This document shows, in pieces, positions 35,682 to 48,100 of a stretch of 64,000 bases of DNA (positions are counted from its first letter, which is position 1; each line of letters opens with the position of its first letter). Under the pieces are notes generated by a model. The model did not search any database. It worked only from the letters and a program-made list of their open reading frames with translations, and had not been told where the DNA came from. This stretch comes from Massariosphaeria phaeospora (taxonomy: Eukaryota; Ascomycota; Dothideomycetes; Pleosporales), in NCBI GenBank assembly GCA_011032825.1, contig JAADJZ010000004.1, forward strand, positions 310,001 through 374,000, given 5' to 3'. Position numbers and translations under genes: made by a program.

Positions 35682-36513
35682 TCAAACAGCCTGCTCCGGG
35701 CTCTCCGTCCCTACGAAATCCTCCATCGCAAGACGATCCTGAATTCCCTGCCAGCCCCTGACTACTACAGCAGCCATGACATCCCTCTTGCCCAACTTCT
35801 CCACCGCCTCGTCGAGCGGTACCAGATAACTCTCATAAGTCTGCTCTTCCTCGTCCACGCCAGTCCCTTCGTGATGCACAGGCTCGTATCCCTCGGGTTC
35901 CAACTTGGCCCTGTCGCGAAGCTTCAAGTCCTTGGGATATGGGGGCGGCGGCTTGTATGCACCGCCGGCTTCTGTCTGAAGTTCCTTTTCGATATCGGGA
36001 GGCAGGGTTTCTGCGATGTACCAGTAGACAATGTATTGCCGGGGCCCGTGGCCGCCCATGGGCATCATTTGCATCCATACCGGCTCGGCTGTGAGTGGTG
36101 GAGCGAGGACGCGCGGGTGGGCTTGAGGCTGGCGGTGTTTTGTAGGGAGAGGGAGGAGGCGGTTGCGATATCCGGACTAGACGCTACGTATTAGCAGCTA
36201 TCGTTCATTTGACGCCGTGAGGTGTAGTGCGATGCATAGCAGCTGCGCAACCCATGACTGTGATACAACTGAACTGAAATAGCCATACCTCTTCATAGCC
36301 TTCTCTCTCTGCCCCGCATCCACTCTCTTCGCCAGCATCGCGTCGTCCCTTGGGCAGGAAGTAGTACTGCCTCCCGCGGCGATCCTGGGCGCGACATATC
36401 ACCACTCGTTTCGACGCGATGTGGAAGATGGCAACCCCAGCTCCTAGCACAAAATTCTCAGAGGGGAATTGAGCGAAGGTGGGCATGGAACTTGCGGTCG
36501 CATCGGTCGCCAT
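35682..36513 (-). CDS. Nudix hydrolase
   Basis: Predicted pyrophosphohydrolase acting on a nucleoside-diphosphate-linked compound. Two exons: 36513-36289 and 36176-35682, 720 nt, 239 residues. The intron (donor GTATGG, acceptor CTAG) cuts through the Nudix box, and joining the exons restores a perfect match to GX5EX7REUXEEXGU: G56RRDAGE...REGYEE then SGY. Just before it is YYFLPKG, the usual lead-in. The C-terminal half has YIVYWYIAETLPPD, compatible with the remaining Nudix strands, and a Pro/Lys-rich insert. Substrate is unknown. Fungal relatives include diphosphoinositol-phosphate and uncharacterised hydrolases. The start MATDAT is the first ATG compatible with the domain. A frame extension upstream to 36783 runs through a 10-bp repeat and is not needed. 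Confidence 0.85.
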
Positions 36514-36670
36514 GATGTGAGGCGTATCTGGAGGGCTCTCGGGTTTTCGATTTGTTTTCAATTTTTGGTGGGTAGGTCGCGTTAGGTGATCGGGGGAGTA
36601 AATGCGAAATATATGGAGGAAGCTGGAGCAGGGCATTGCGCAAGGCTGTATAGCATGTTTGTAGACGTCG

Positions 36671-36700
36671 TTGCCTGGTGTTGCCTGGTGTTGCCTGGTG
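36671..36700 (+). repeat. 10-bp tandem repeat upstream of the Nudix gene
   Basis: Three exact copies of TTGCCTGGTG, about 160 bp upstream of the Nudix start codon. Confidence 0.9.
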
Positions 36701-36903
36701 TACGATACGCGACGGGGGCGGAAAGTGTGGGTTAACTGACCGGTTCGGCTTACCGCGGGCCTTCGGCACACAACGCCCCGCAATTTTCTATTCTATTCAA
36801 ACCCGGTTCAGATTTGACCGCTTGTTATCCCGCTGTCGTGAAGCGACCTTATTGAATAGTATATTTATTCTGTGAGGCCACAGATTTCTATATTACATCA
36901 CAC

Positions 36904-36981
36904 GGCCATGTGGCCCAATGGCAAGGCGCTTGACTACGATTCGAAATCAAGAGATTCCAGGTTCGACCCCTGGCATGGTCA
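36904..36981 (+). tRNA. tRNA-Arg (anticodon ACG) with a 6-nt intron
   Basis: Cloverleaf read directly. The acceptor stem GGCCATG pairs with CATGGTC (one G-U). The D stem is GCC/GGC and the anticodon stem CTTGA/TCAAG is perfect. The T stem is CCAGG/CCTGG with loop TTCGACC. The anticodon loop region is 13 nt. Removing six (TTCGAA, 36940-36945) at the canonical position after base 37 leaves CTACGAA with anticodon ACG (36936-36938). The discriminator base is A. A-box (TGGCCCAATGG) and B-box (GGTTCGACCCC) fit Pol III consensus. Two six-base T runs downstream (from 36994) would serve as terminator. Confidence 0.9.
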
Positions 36982-36993
36982 CATTATCTTTAA

Positions 36994-36999
36994 TTTTTT
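36994..36999 (+). terminator. Pol III T-run terminator of the tRNA gene
   Basis: TTTTTT 13 bp past the tRNA 3' end. A second T6 run follows shortly after. Confidence 0.75.
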
Positions 37000-37626
37000 G
37001 CAATTTTTTGTCACCTTAGCTCCTACTCAGTGGGTACTGTTATTAAGCTCTGAACTGCCTTGAACAGGTTTCAGTTATTTTTTATGCCACCACAGCCAGA
37101 CGGAGAATTGATCCTTCTCGCCTTTACTTAAGCAACGCTATCACCACTATATTAGCAGATCTTCTAGTATTAAAGAAGCACCCGACGAACCAATAGTGCG
37201 ATGGCTAGGTTATGTTGATATAGCTCACTGCACATAAGCTCTGGCTGGTAGGAGCCTTTGAAGACCTCTTACCTCAATGGGGAGATATATGCCCTTAAGC
37301 AGGTCGATGGTGTTTACATTCACTTACGCACCAATCAGTGCTTGATAACTGTCACTGGTTTCCTTATAACGCCGGACTAAAAACTTAGCTCGCATGCATT
37401 ATTCAAAAGTAATTCTATCAGCTCGTAATCACGCATCACATTCTCCACTATAGAAAAATTTTGCTTCTTCCAAACCCATGTCAAAACACTACACCAAGGT
37501 CACACATACATGCACGAAGCCATGTCCGCTCCCGCTCCCTTCCAACGCCCCCCCTTCCAACGCCTCCTCTTTCAACGCCTCAAAGAAGACAGCCGTTGTC
37601 CACCCTCGTTGTCCTCATCGCCGCCG

Positions 37627-38332
37627 TCAAATCTTGCACCTGCAAACCCTTTCCACCCTGGTTGTTCGCGGCTTCCTCCCCGTACACGGCCTATCAGCAT
37701 CGTAGTCTCCTTGAGGATCGTTGAAGAGGGGATCGAGTCCCCTGCATCGCCGATAACACTTACGCCTCGCACTCAGCAAGGCCGTCCGCCTCAGCCACGC
37801 GGACCCTACGGCGCAAGTGCACCAGGTGTTGCAGCTTCGACCGCTCGATCGCCAAGTCCAGATGAGGGAGGCCCGCAACATCCCAGTACGCCTCATCATT
37901 GAACTGCTTCCAGTTGCACCATCTCCTTCTGTCTGGATCGCACATGCGCGTCATAAACACGCGCAGCAGGTAGATCATCAGCGCGCCGGAGGTCGCAGCG
38001 CAAGTCCAGCTGAGCGAAGCACGAGAAGGACAAGCTCTTGGATTGCGGGTCCCAGTGTTGAGAGCGAACGGTCCGGGAGTTTGGGAGTGGAGCTTGAGGC
38101 CGCCGACCCGGTAGTCCTTCAATGCCAGACCTTGTCTTTGGGTAACTCTTGGAGTTGGCGAAGCAGCACAGCCCAGCGCGTCAGCCAACCAACGGATGCT
38201 GTGGTTCGAACTTCGTGGCGTATCGGCGGACTCGTTGCTGGTAGGAGGTTGGCGTGTTCGCAGATGACTGTCTATCATTGATGTGTGCTGGATTCCACCA
38301 ATACAGGTCGCGGTCACACGAAAGATTCTCAA
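37627..38332 (-). pseudogene. Possible decayed or mis-framed hypothetical gene
   Basis: Two overlapping minus-strand frames (38332-37760 and 37899-37627) look like one protein split by a frame change near 37760. The upper ends SWTCAATSGALMIYLLRVF then DPDRRRWCNWKQFNDEAYWDVAGLPHLDL. The lower continues GLDPLFNDPQGDYDADRP. A GTAAGT donor-like site sits at the junction, but the nearest fitting acceptor is only about 22 nt away. I recognise no family. It may be a pseudogene, a mis-modelled gene or chance. Confidence 0.25.
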
Positions 38333-39193
38333 CGGCGCTGCAGAGCTGCCTCTGGGTATTCGATGTCGGACAAATCAAACCAGCTCAAATCAACGCGTCA
38401 GGGACAGGTTTCTTGGGCATGGATTCCGCAAGAGTCCATCTTATGAAAGGTTTTTTTGCTACTAAATATCGCTTGGTGGATTGAGTAGTCTTGTGCGTGG
38501 CTTCGTAAGTGGCTGATGTAGTGAAGATCGTGATGGTTTGGTTGTAGGAGTCTTTGTAGTAGGCCTAGTTGGGTAGAGTGATGCAGAATATAAGCGATAT
38601 TCCCCGAGGAAGTGACTAGACTGCATAGTGTTAGTTAGCAAAAGAGATGAGATGCGCTCGATCTTAGCTACAAGTATTGGGGCTGTACATGCTGGCGTTG
38701 AAGACAGCCCATGGCCACGCTCCTATGTTTTCTAGTCAGAATACTCGCTCTGGCGTCTCCATAGATTCCAGATATTTGTAGCGCGATAGCATTGGTAGGA
38801 TGTGGAAGAGGAAGCTACCAGTGATTACAACTGCATGACTAGGAAACAACTAGTTTAGATTATGAAATTGCACTTACATTGCAATGTTTGGTGAGTAACG
38901 AGCGTAAAGGACGAGGGAGGAGTGTTGAGGCGAACGACATCGCAGCACCGCGTCTCGTAACATTGTTTGCAAACAGTGCCAACGAACGCCGGACAACTCG
39001 GCTACGATAGGAAAGGAAAGAGCGAACAACGTTGGCAAAGTGAGGGCGCAATGCAACCCCTCCCAAGCCTTCAAAACCAACCTCTTCACCCTTCCCTAGA
39101 TATCCAAACCAGACAAATATCTCCCTATCGCATTCCTACTCTACACGAACGAATTCCTAGGAACCAACAACAAGAAAAAATCGAACATAAGAC

Positions 39194-39796
39194 ATGCGTT
39201 CTTTCCTCCGCGGTCTCACGGGCACAGCACCAGACCCGCTAGTAATCAGCGACGTACCGAATGCATCCATAGCGTCGCCTCCGCCGCCGGAGCAACCCCA
39301 CTGGGCCGTAGACACCGCACCGCGCCCGTTTGTTATGTTCACATCGCTCCATCAGCCCAACAAATCCCTCCTGCTCAACACGCCGTACATCGGCCCCTAC
39401 GCACCCGTCGACCGCGTCACAACGCGCGCACCACCGACAATCGCTCTTGCTGTCTTCGCGCGCTTCGATGTGCGGAATCGTAGATTGTGGCTCGCGGTCC
39501 GGCAGATAAGGACTGCGCCCACGCCGCAAGGGCGCCAAGAGGAGATGCGGTGGGTGCCGTACGAAGATGCGAGCACGTGTGACGAGCTAAGGTCGGCGCC
39601 GGGGAAACAGATCTTCCAGCCGAGGATGGAGTTTTGTCAAGGTGGGGAGCTGGATGAGGGCAAGGTGGTGGCGGCTTGGTTGGAGAAGATCCGGCTTGGT
39701 TGGAGAAGATCCGGCTTGGTTGGAGAAGATCCGGCTTGGAGCAGAGGGGTTTCTATAAGGGACTGTAGACCGTGGACTGCAAGATTACTCTCGTAG
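39194..39796 (+). CDS. Hypothetical protein, 200 residues, 3' end altered by a tandem repeat
   Basis: Single-exon frame starting MRSFLRGLTGTAPDPLV. I do not recognise a family. The middle (RPFVMFTSLHQPNKSLLL, PTIALAVFARFDVRNRRLWLAVRQIR) looks like a folded small domain and ordinary coding sequence. Near the end, a 20-bp unit is repeated three times (39672-39731). Because 20 is not a multiple of three, each copy is read in a different frame, so the last about 30 residues are probably not ancestral. With a single copy the frame would close soon after at a TAA, ending AEGFL. Confidence 0.55.
   Translation: MRSFLRGLTGTAPDPLVISDVPNASIASPPPPEQPHWAVDTAPRPFVMFTSLHQPNKSLLLNTPYIGPYAPVDRVTTRAPPTIALAVFARFDVRNRRLWLAVRQIRTAPTPQGRQEEMRWVPYEDASTCDELRSAPGKQIFQPRMEFCQGGELDEGKVVAAWLEKIRLGWRRSGLVGEDPAWSRGVSIRDCRPWTARLLS
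39672..39739 (+). repeat. 20-bp tandem repeat x 3.4 within a coding region
   Basis: Copies at 39672-39691, 39692-39711 and 39712-39731 are identical (CGGCTTGGTTGGAGAAGATC), with an 8-bp partial fourth. The unit length shifts the reading frame in each copy. Confidence 0.95.
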
Positions 39797-42164
39797 GCGC
39801 GGGACGCCAACTAACCTAGAGATTGTACTTCAGGCTTGTCTTGTAGGTGTACAATGTACTAATAACGATGCTGGACCTCGGAAGGCAGTCAACGTGCCAA
39901 GCATCCTGCTTGCGTGGACAATCCCGAAATTAGAGAAGGAACGAGACGCGAGTAAGAGAGATGGGTAGCATAAATTGCTCAGTGAACCATCGCCCGGTCA
40001 CAAATAAATTCGAATATCATTACTGAGTAGAACACAAGGAAGCTAAATATGAAGAGAAGGTGAAACATGCCTTTGCTATGAGAGAGAGTACTAAAACTTC
40101 TAGCTAGATGCACGTTTATATCACGAGTTGAGACTGATAAGATGAAATTACTAGCAAGGTGAACAATGCTCCTACCGTATAAACTTGCAATATTTGGCGA
40201 ACACTACATAGTAGGGATATCAGTCATCGAACTGGCAAGATTGAGTAAAATAGGAGTGATGGCAGAAGCTTTGTTGGATTACAGGAAGATGCTCCCAACT
40301 ACTTCAGCGAACACTGCAATTTGGAGTAGAATATAACAAAGGCTTACAGTTGAACCGTAGGAAAAGAATGCGACCTGTAGAGACCTTTTCGAAGACTATA
40401 TCGGTGTTTAGTATATTTGCAAGCGAATGCACTGGATTTCAATCGAAGAATAAATGAATGGCCTACTGGGTAGGTAAACCATGAGCATGGCCCGAAGCGT
40501 TGGGCGGCCGATAATACCAACATACCAGCCAACGCAACGGCCCGTCGTTGAGAAACTATCCAGGTGGTAGAGCCGCAAAATTGTTTGCTTTCGCCGTGAT
40601 TCGTCTGCAGGGCCAGAGACTGCGCGACAGACTTTTCCAATAGGCCGACAACCCAGCCTGTACGACAGTGTGCTAAGCGACGCCGCCAGGAAACCGATGG
40701 CTGAGCAAACGGAGCAATATGTGTGCAGTGCTGCCTGGCGCAGACCACTATCGAGACGTCCAGCACGAGTGTATTGGGTGCGGGTGCGGGAACTGTGCGC
40801 TCCCGCTACTGTCCAAAACTACCACCTAGCAACGTGGGTGACTGTACATTGGGTCGAAGGAACAACGGGTCTGAGTGATGTCCGTGCCGAGCGTTCTTCT
40901 CAGACGAGGAAAGCATTCTCCGAATGCATCTGTCTTGCCTGACTTCAAGTACGGAGTATTGTCAGCGCAATGTTCCTGAGGTCGACCATATCCGAAATCA
41001 AGTACGGCGTGGACGGATAGATACGCTAAAAAACAGGCCGGAACTCGAAAGCATGCATGCGCTAGCTGTGCGGCCGCATGCAGATCAACGGCAATCTGTA
41101 CTTTGTGGGCTGCGGAAGCGAGCGCCGAGCTGTGGGCTCCGACGGCATCCGGATTGTCCGCTGGGAGAAGATGCTGCACGGGAAGCGTTTGATGGGCGTG
41201 AACATGCAGGAGGAAAAACGGCCATCCATGTGCAAGAATGAGGCGCGTGCCGTTGGCAGCTGGCGGCGGCTTGTCTGGAGGAGATGCAGGTAGCCGGTGA
41301 GTTAGTTGATCTTCAGCCTTGCATATGGCTGGTGGCCACGCAGATGCCTGGATCATTGATATCGCGTTCGGGGAGGCCAACGACCAGGCTGAGCTGACAT
41401 GTCGCCGCGGACGGGCGGCCGGCTCGACGAGAAAAACGGAGTGGGGACGACGAGGGACGAGCAAGGCAAGGCGCCAGATTTCGGTACTAGATGGCCGCCA
41501 GTCGAGGGCGTGATGTTGGTGTTGCGGACGCGCAGAGTGGTTGCTCAGAGTCTTTCGGTGAGGCGGTGATGGTTCGGGCTAGCGTTGGCCAAGGCCGGCG
41601 GGTGCGCAGTGACAACCTGGCCACAGTGCACACTGGAGAGAAGGCGCGCGTGCGAGGTGCGCTTTCTCTTTCTGTGTCTCGAGCGCGCGCCGTCGACTGC
41701 ACGGCAACAGCGCATCTGTGGCGGAGGGCGAAAAGATGCGGCCGTGGAAATACTCCGTAAATGATTGACTCTCTGCGGCGATGCGGCGGCGCAGGCTGCG
41801 GGGACGGCGGGCTGCACGAATTTTGCGCGCTCCCTGAAACGGGCCCGTGCGCACGGCCCGCCAAGCAGGCTCGCCAGTTGCCAGGTACTTATAAATGGTT
41901 CTCATACATACCGAGCGATGCCCACCTGGCACCTCCGCCTCCGACAGCAAAAAGACCACCTCCACGCCCAGCCCCTAGGCCCGACGTCAGCCGCCGCCCA
42001 TCACGTGACGTCAACACCGCGCGCGCCCGCGACCACTGCACTCCCGCGCGCGTCCATGGCGACTGTTGCGCCTGCTGCTGCACGCCTGTAATTGTCCACT
42101 CAGTCCCCGGCCCGTGTCGCGCAGCCTGCCCCGACGACGCCGCCGACACAACACAACCGTAGAC
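39797..42164. other. Intergenic region upstream of MOT1
   Basis: 2.4 kb without a supportable gene. The first 600 bp are A/T-rich. The remainder is GC-rich with frames open on both strands by composition. Two copies of the TACGGAGTA motif occur (40950-40958; reverse orientation 41751-41759). The last 150 bp are C-rich and end at the MOT1 ATG. Confidence 0.5.
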
Positions 42165-45100
42165 ATGAGGTATGCCGCGCCTGCATGCATTGCGTGCCAG
42201 AGTGCCCGCTAACGCCGCTATAGTGCCACAAGATTGGACCGCCTGGTCATGTAAGTGTGCACCCTTGGCTGTCCGCGGTGCTGCTCCCGCTGTGCGCACA
42301 TCCATTTACCCCCCGCCGGAGCCTGTTACGCAGCGCAATCCTGCTCTGCGCCCGCACCCGCACCCGCCGCTTTGTTGTTCGCCCCCGCTAATACCTGCCA
42401 GACTGCTCGAGACCGGCAGCACGGCTCTGATCCGCAACACCGCCGCCGACCAGCTTGCCGACGTCCAGAAGCAACATCCAGATGAGCTGTTCAACCTGCT
42501 AACGCGAGTCATCCCGTATCTCCGCTCCAAAAGCTGGGACACGCGGGTTGCTGCTGCCAAGGCCGTCGGAGGCATCATCTCTAACGCGGAAAAATTCGAC
42601 CCGAATGCCGAGGATGAGCCTGTCAAGTCCGAGCTCAAGTCCGAGCCGAACGGCCACGCCAAGTCTGAAGACAGCAACGAGGACGTCGTCAAGAAGGACG
42701 AAAACGGCGACGACAGTCTCACATCCGATGAAGATCATCTCTCCCTTGCCACGCTCGACATACCGTCCATCCTGCAGTATGGCAAGCAGCTTCTGGGCAG
42801 TGCCGGCAAAGAGTACGACTACAAGCTCGCTGCTATGGAGCCCACCGAGCGCCTGGCCCATCAGAAGAAGACGCTGTCCGGCCGGCTTGGCCTAGGCGGC
42901 AAGTACATCGAAGACGACCTAGTGACCGATAACGATCTAGTTCCACAGACTCCTGCGCCGCCACGCACACCCGGCATCGTCCGCATCGACACTAGCATAT
43001 CGAGGGCCGACAGCATTGCCTCAGCAACATGCGCGTCTCCTCCACCTGGCGCTACTCCGACTGGCGAGCAACAATCAGGCCTCAGTAAACGCCAGCTCAA
43101 CATGTTGAAACGTAAGGCGAAAAAAGAAATCTTAGGTAAAGCAAACAAAGTCCAAATTGTGGATCTGGGTCCAGGCCCACGCAAAAACTCCCAAAACCAC
43201 GACTACCCCCAAACCCCTGTCGCCTCCACACCACATCCAATCAAGCTAGAGCCTAGAGAAAATGGCGATGAAAAGGACGATGTTAACGATTACTTCTCAT
43301 TAGATAGGAAAGGCAGCGATGACGACCAAAAATTCGTAAAAGAGTTCACCGGAGCGCCAGTCGCAGACAAGTCAGCCTTCCAGTCTGAAACAGAAGAGAG
43401 CGGTCTGGAATGGCCCTACGAGCGTGTGTGTGAGTTCCTCTCAGTGGACCTCTTCGATCACGCCTGGGAGGTCCGGCATGGTGCTGCCATGGGCCTACGA
43501 GAGATCCTTCGTGTTCAGGGCGCTGGTGCCGGCAGACTCAAAGGAAAAACACGACCACAGAACGACGAACTCAACCAACAATGGCTGAACGATATTGCCT
43601 GTCGCATCTGCTGCGTATTCATGCTGGATCGCTTCGCCGACTACACTTCCGACAATGCAGTCGCACCGATTCGGGAGACAGCGGGTCAGACACTAGGCTC
43701 CTTTATGCCGTATATGTCGCGAGACAACGTCCTCGCAACGTTCAACGTCTTACATCGCCTCATTATGCAGACCGATGCCACCAACATGTCGGTCTGGCAG
43801 GTCTGTCAAGGAGGTATGATCGGAATGAGATACTTGGTTGCCGTACGGAATGACCTACTCCTGGAAGACAGCACGTTGATGGACGGTGTCCTTGCTGCGG
43901 TCATCAAGGGCCTCGGGGACTTGGATGACGACGTACGTGCCATCAGTGCTGCCACGCTTATTCCTGTTGCGAAGGAGTTTGTGGATATGCGACCGAAGGC
44001 GCTCGAGAGTCTCATGAACCAGGTCTGGTCGTGTCTATCAAACTTGAACGACGACCTCAGTGCTAGCACTGGCTACATAATGGACCTCCTGGCAAAGCTT
44101 TGCAGCTATCCCCAAGTGCTCGAAGCCATGCAGGCAAACGCTCGGCACGACGAGTCACAATCGTTCCACGAACTGGTCCCTCGTCTGTTCCCTTTCCTGC
44201 GACACACGATTACCAGTGTGCGTGCGGCTGTTCTTCGGGCTCTTATCACGTTCCTCAATATTGACGGAGCTGGCAACGACGGATGGATCGACAGCAAAGC
44301 TTTGCAGCTATTCTATCAGAACGTCCTTCTCGAGCGTAATGAGGGGGTACTCAAACTCTCCTTGCAACTCTGGAACGCCGTCATTGACGGCCTCGGTCCC
44401 AGCGAATTGCAAATGCATCTAGAACCTATTCTCGACGCGATCATTCCGCTAGCACTCACACCAATTGGCGTCGCTCGTCACCCAATACCGATGGACCTTT
44501 CTCTCCTCATTCGCCCCTCTGGACAAGCGTTCGGTCCACCTACACAATCTCAGCTAAGCCGCAGGTCTACGCCCACCGGCGCAGGTGAACCGCCACAGAA
44601 GAAGCGAAAGAAGTCAAAGTTCAGCAAAGAAGATATGATGACCCCACCAGCTTCCTCCACGAGTCATAATGTCGACGGGCATATGATTAGTGGTGATCTC
44701 GAACTCATCGGCGCAGACACCATAATGCGCTCGAGGATATCTTGTGCGCAGGCGCTTGGTAAAGCCATTGCAACCTGGCCCGCGGAGTCAAGACCGGAGA
44801 CCTTCAAATCGAGGCTACTACCATCTTTGTCGTCATTGAGTTCTACTACCCAACTAGCTGCCGCTATGATCATGGAAGAGTTTGGCAAGTCACTTACCGT
44901 GAAGGACGAACTTGCTCACTATTTTGCTGGAGCATTACTTCCTATTGTTGAGGGTGTCCGGCCTACTGCCTATGAGGATCTCGTTCCGAAACTCCAGATT
45001 GTTCGCACGCAGTGCACCGCACTTCTAAACCTATTCCGCGACAGCCATTTGCAGAACGTACCTAATATCGCTGTCATCGTGCAGGGAGATCCCTTGGCTA

Positions 45101-48100
45101 GCAAATTCGCCTTTTCCACTGCCGATGCCACAAATATCATCACTGTGCAATACGAGAAGCTCAAGAAAGCCATGACCCCAGCCGGACGCATGGTCGCTCT
45201 CCCTGGCCTGGAAACGGCTAAGAAAGAGGTTGAGACAGCGCTACAGGAAGCAATCGAGATCAAAGAGGAGCGAGACATTCGGATCAAGGCTGCCGCGGCT
45301 GGAGCCATGGTTGCACTCGACCTACCAGCAAAGAAACCTTCCCTGACGGTCAAAGCCATCATGGAAAGCGTCAAGAAAGAAGAGAACGTCGATCTACAGA
45401 AGCGCTCTGCCGCTGCAATTGCCAAGTACATTGTTTACCTTGTCAATGCTAATCGGGCTGTGGTCGTCAATAAGGTGACGGGTAACCTTGTCAAGTTCTA
45501 TTGTATGGAGACGGCGGAAACGCCAGAATTCCAAGGCCAGGCGCACATTGAAACCGGTATCCTCACTCTGAAAAAGGACGAGGATGTTCGCGATCATCCT
45601 GATGCAGCCAAGTTTGCAGAGGAATCCAAGGCTGCGCGCATCACTAAGCGTGGCGCACGCGAGGCCCTCGAGCAGGTCACCGAGAGCTTTGGAAGTCAGC
45701 TTTTCGATAAGCTACCAAACTTAAGGGACATCATTGAACTACCTATCAAGCAAGCATTTACGGACGACACTCTGCCTCCGGAAATCTCGGTTGATGACGG
45801 CATCGTTGGTCAAGCAGTCGTCGACGCCCTCTCGACGTTGCGGGCCTTGGCTGGAAAATTCCATCCTGACGTTCGTGGATTCATCAGAGACCTCCTTCCG
45901 CTGATCGCCAAGGCGTTGCAGTCAAGGCTATACGTTCTTCGATATGCGGCTGCGAAGTGCTTTGCCACCATTTGCAATGTCATGCCTATCGAAGGCATTA
46001 CCATGTTGGTTGAACAAGTTCTTCCTTGGATCAACAACGGCGAGGACGTCCATGGCCGCCAAGGCGCCATTGAGTGCATCTACCACTTGATCCACGTTAT
46101 GGAAGACGGCATTCTACCCTACGTTATCTTCTTGATCACTCCTGTTCTTGGCCGGATGAGCGACTCGGACAACGACGTTCGTCTACTGGCAACGACTAGC
46201 TTCGCTACACTCGTTAAACTTGTGCCGCTCGAAGCTGGCATCCCTGACCCGCCTGGCTTGCCTGATAAGTTGCTCAAGGGCCGTGACCGCGAACGAAAAT
46301 TCGTGGCGCAGATGCTCGACGCCAAGAAGGTTGAACCATTCGAAATCCCGGTAGGCATCAAGGCGACGCTCCGTTCCTACCAGCAGGATGGTGTGAATTG
46401 GCTGGCCTTCCTCAACCGCTACAATTTACACGGTATACTTTGTGACGACATGGGCCTGGGCAAAACTCTCCAAACACTTTGCATGGTTGCCAGTGATCAC
46501 CATATGCGCGCAGAAGAGTTCGCAAAATCTGGCGATCCGAATTGCCGCCGCCTCCCATCGCTCATCGTCTGCCCGCCCACTTTGTCAGGTCACTGGCAGC
46601 AGGAGATTCGTCAATACGCACCATTCTTGTCCTGCATCGCATATGTGGGGTCGCCGCCCGTGCGAGGCCAGCTCAGGTCACAGCTCGACAAAGTCGATAT
46701 TGTCATCACTTCCTACGAAATATGCCGCAATGACGTGGATCTTCTGAAGGCTGTGAACTGGAACTACTGTGTTCTTGACGAAGGTCACTTGATCAAGAAC
46801 GCCAAGTCGAAGACGAGTCAGGCGGTCAAGAACTTCCAGTCTAACCACCGTCTCATCTTGTCCGGCACGCCAATTCAGAACAACGTTCTCGAATTGTGGT
46901 CGCTGTTTGACTTCCTCATGCCCGGTTTCCTAGGCACCGAGAAGGTTTTCCAGGAGCGCTTCGCCAAACCGATCGCCGCATCCCGTTTCGCAAAGTCATC
47001 TTCCAAAGAACAGGAGCGTGGTGCTCTCGCGATCGAGGCGTTACACAAACAAGTCCTTCCCTTTCTTCTCCGTCGTCTCAAAGAAGAAGTCCTGGACGAC
47101 CTTCCGCCAAAGATCCTGCAAAATTATTACTGCGATCTGTCAGACCTGCAACGCAAGCTCTTCGACGACTTTGCCAAAAAGGAAGGAAACGAGATCAAGG
47201 AAAAGGCTGGAGAAGGTGATCGCGAGAGCAAGCAGCATATTTTCCAAGCGCTTCAGTACATGAAGAAGCTTTGTAATTCACCCGCTCTCGTCATCAAACC
47301 AACGCACAAGTCGTACGATGTCACCCAGAAGTTCCTCAAGCAGAACAACACGTCTCTCGAAGACATCGCTCATGCTCCTAAGCTTGGCGCTTTGAAGGAT
47401 CTGCTCGTCGATTGTGGTATTGGCGCGGCTGACGTGGAGAAGGATAAGAGTGCTCCCAACAACGGCGACTTGCCCGAAGCAGTATCTCAGCATCGTGCAC
47501 TCGTCTTTTGCCAGATGAAAGAAATGCTGGACATGGTACAACACAACGTACTCGAGAAGCTACTTCCGAGTGTGCAGTTCATGCGACTTGATGGAGGAGT
47601 TGAGCCGTCCAAGCGCCAGGACATTGTCAACAAGTTCAACTCCGATCCGTCGTACGACGTCCTGCTCTTGACGACGTCTGTCGGTGGTCTAGGTCTCAAT
47701 TTGACGGGTGCGGATACTGTCATCTTCGTGGAGCACGACTGGAATCCTCAGAAGGATATCCAGGCCATGGACCGCGCGCATCGTATCGGTCAGAAGAAGG
47801 TCGTCAACGTGTACCGGATTGTCACGCGCGGGACTTTGGAAGAGAAGATCTTGAGGTAAGTCTTCTTTACACTCAATCTGTGCCACATACTAACAAACAT
47901 ACCAGCCTCCAACGCTTCAAGATCGACGTCGCTTCTACAGTCGTAAACCAGCAGAACGCAGGCTTAGGCTCTATGCAAACAGACCAGATTCTCGATCTCT
48001 TCAACGTCTCGGCGGACTCGGCAGATCCCGCTGCCTTGCCTCCGCCACCAAGCAACGATACGGGTAACGGCATTGACGAGAACGACGCTCTCGACGCAAC

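Larger units (their letters stand above)
36982..39193. other. Mostly non-coding region after the tRNA
   Basis: About 37000-37460 is A/T-richer with no frame of note. A possible but unproven minus-strand coding segment at about 37627-38332 is listed separately. From 38480 to 39193 I see nothing beyond the promoter side of the small gene at 39194. Confidence 0.4.

Noticed and set aside
37700..37765. Possible T-arm (GGGGATCGAGTCCCC) of another tRNA
   Set aside because: No acceptor, D or anticodon stem can be formed upstream, and the loop lacks TTC.
42172..42401. Coding start of the long MOT1 frame at 42172
   Set aside because: This stretch contains two introns. Splicing from ATG at 42165 gives the true family N-terminus.
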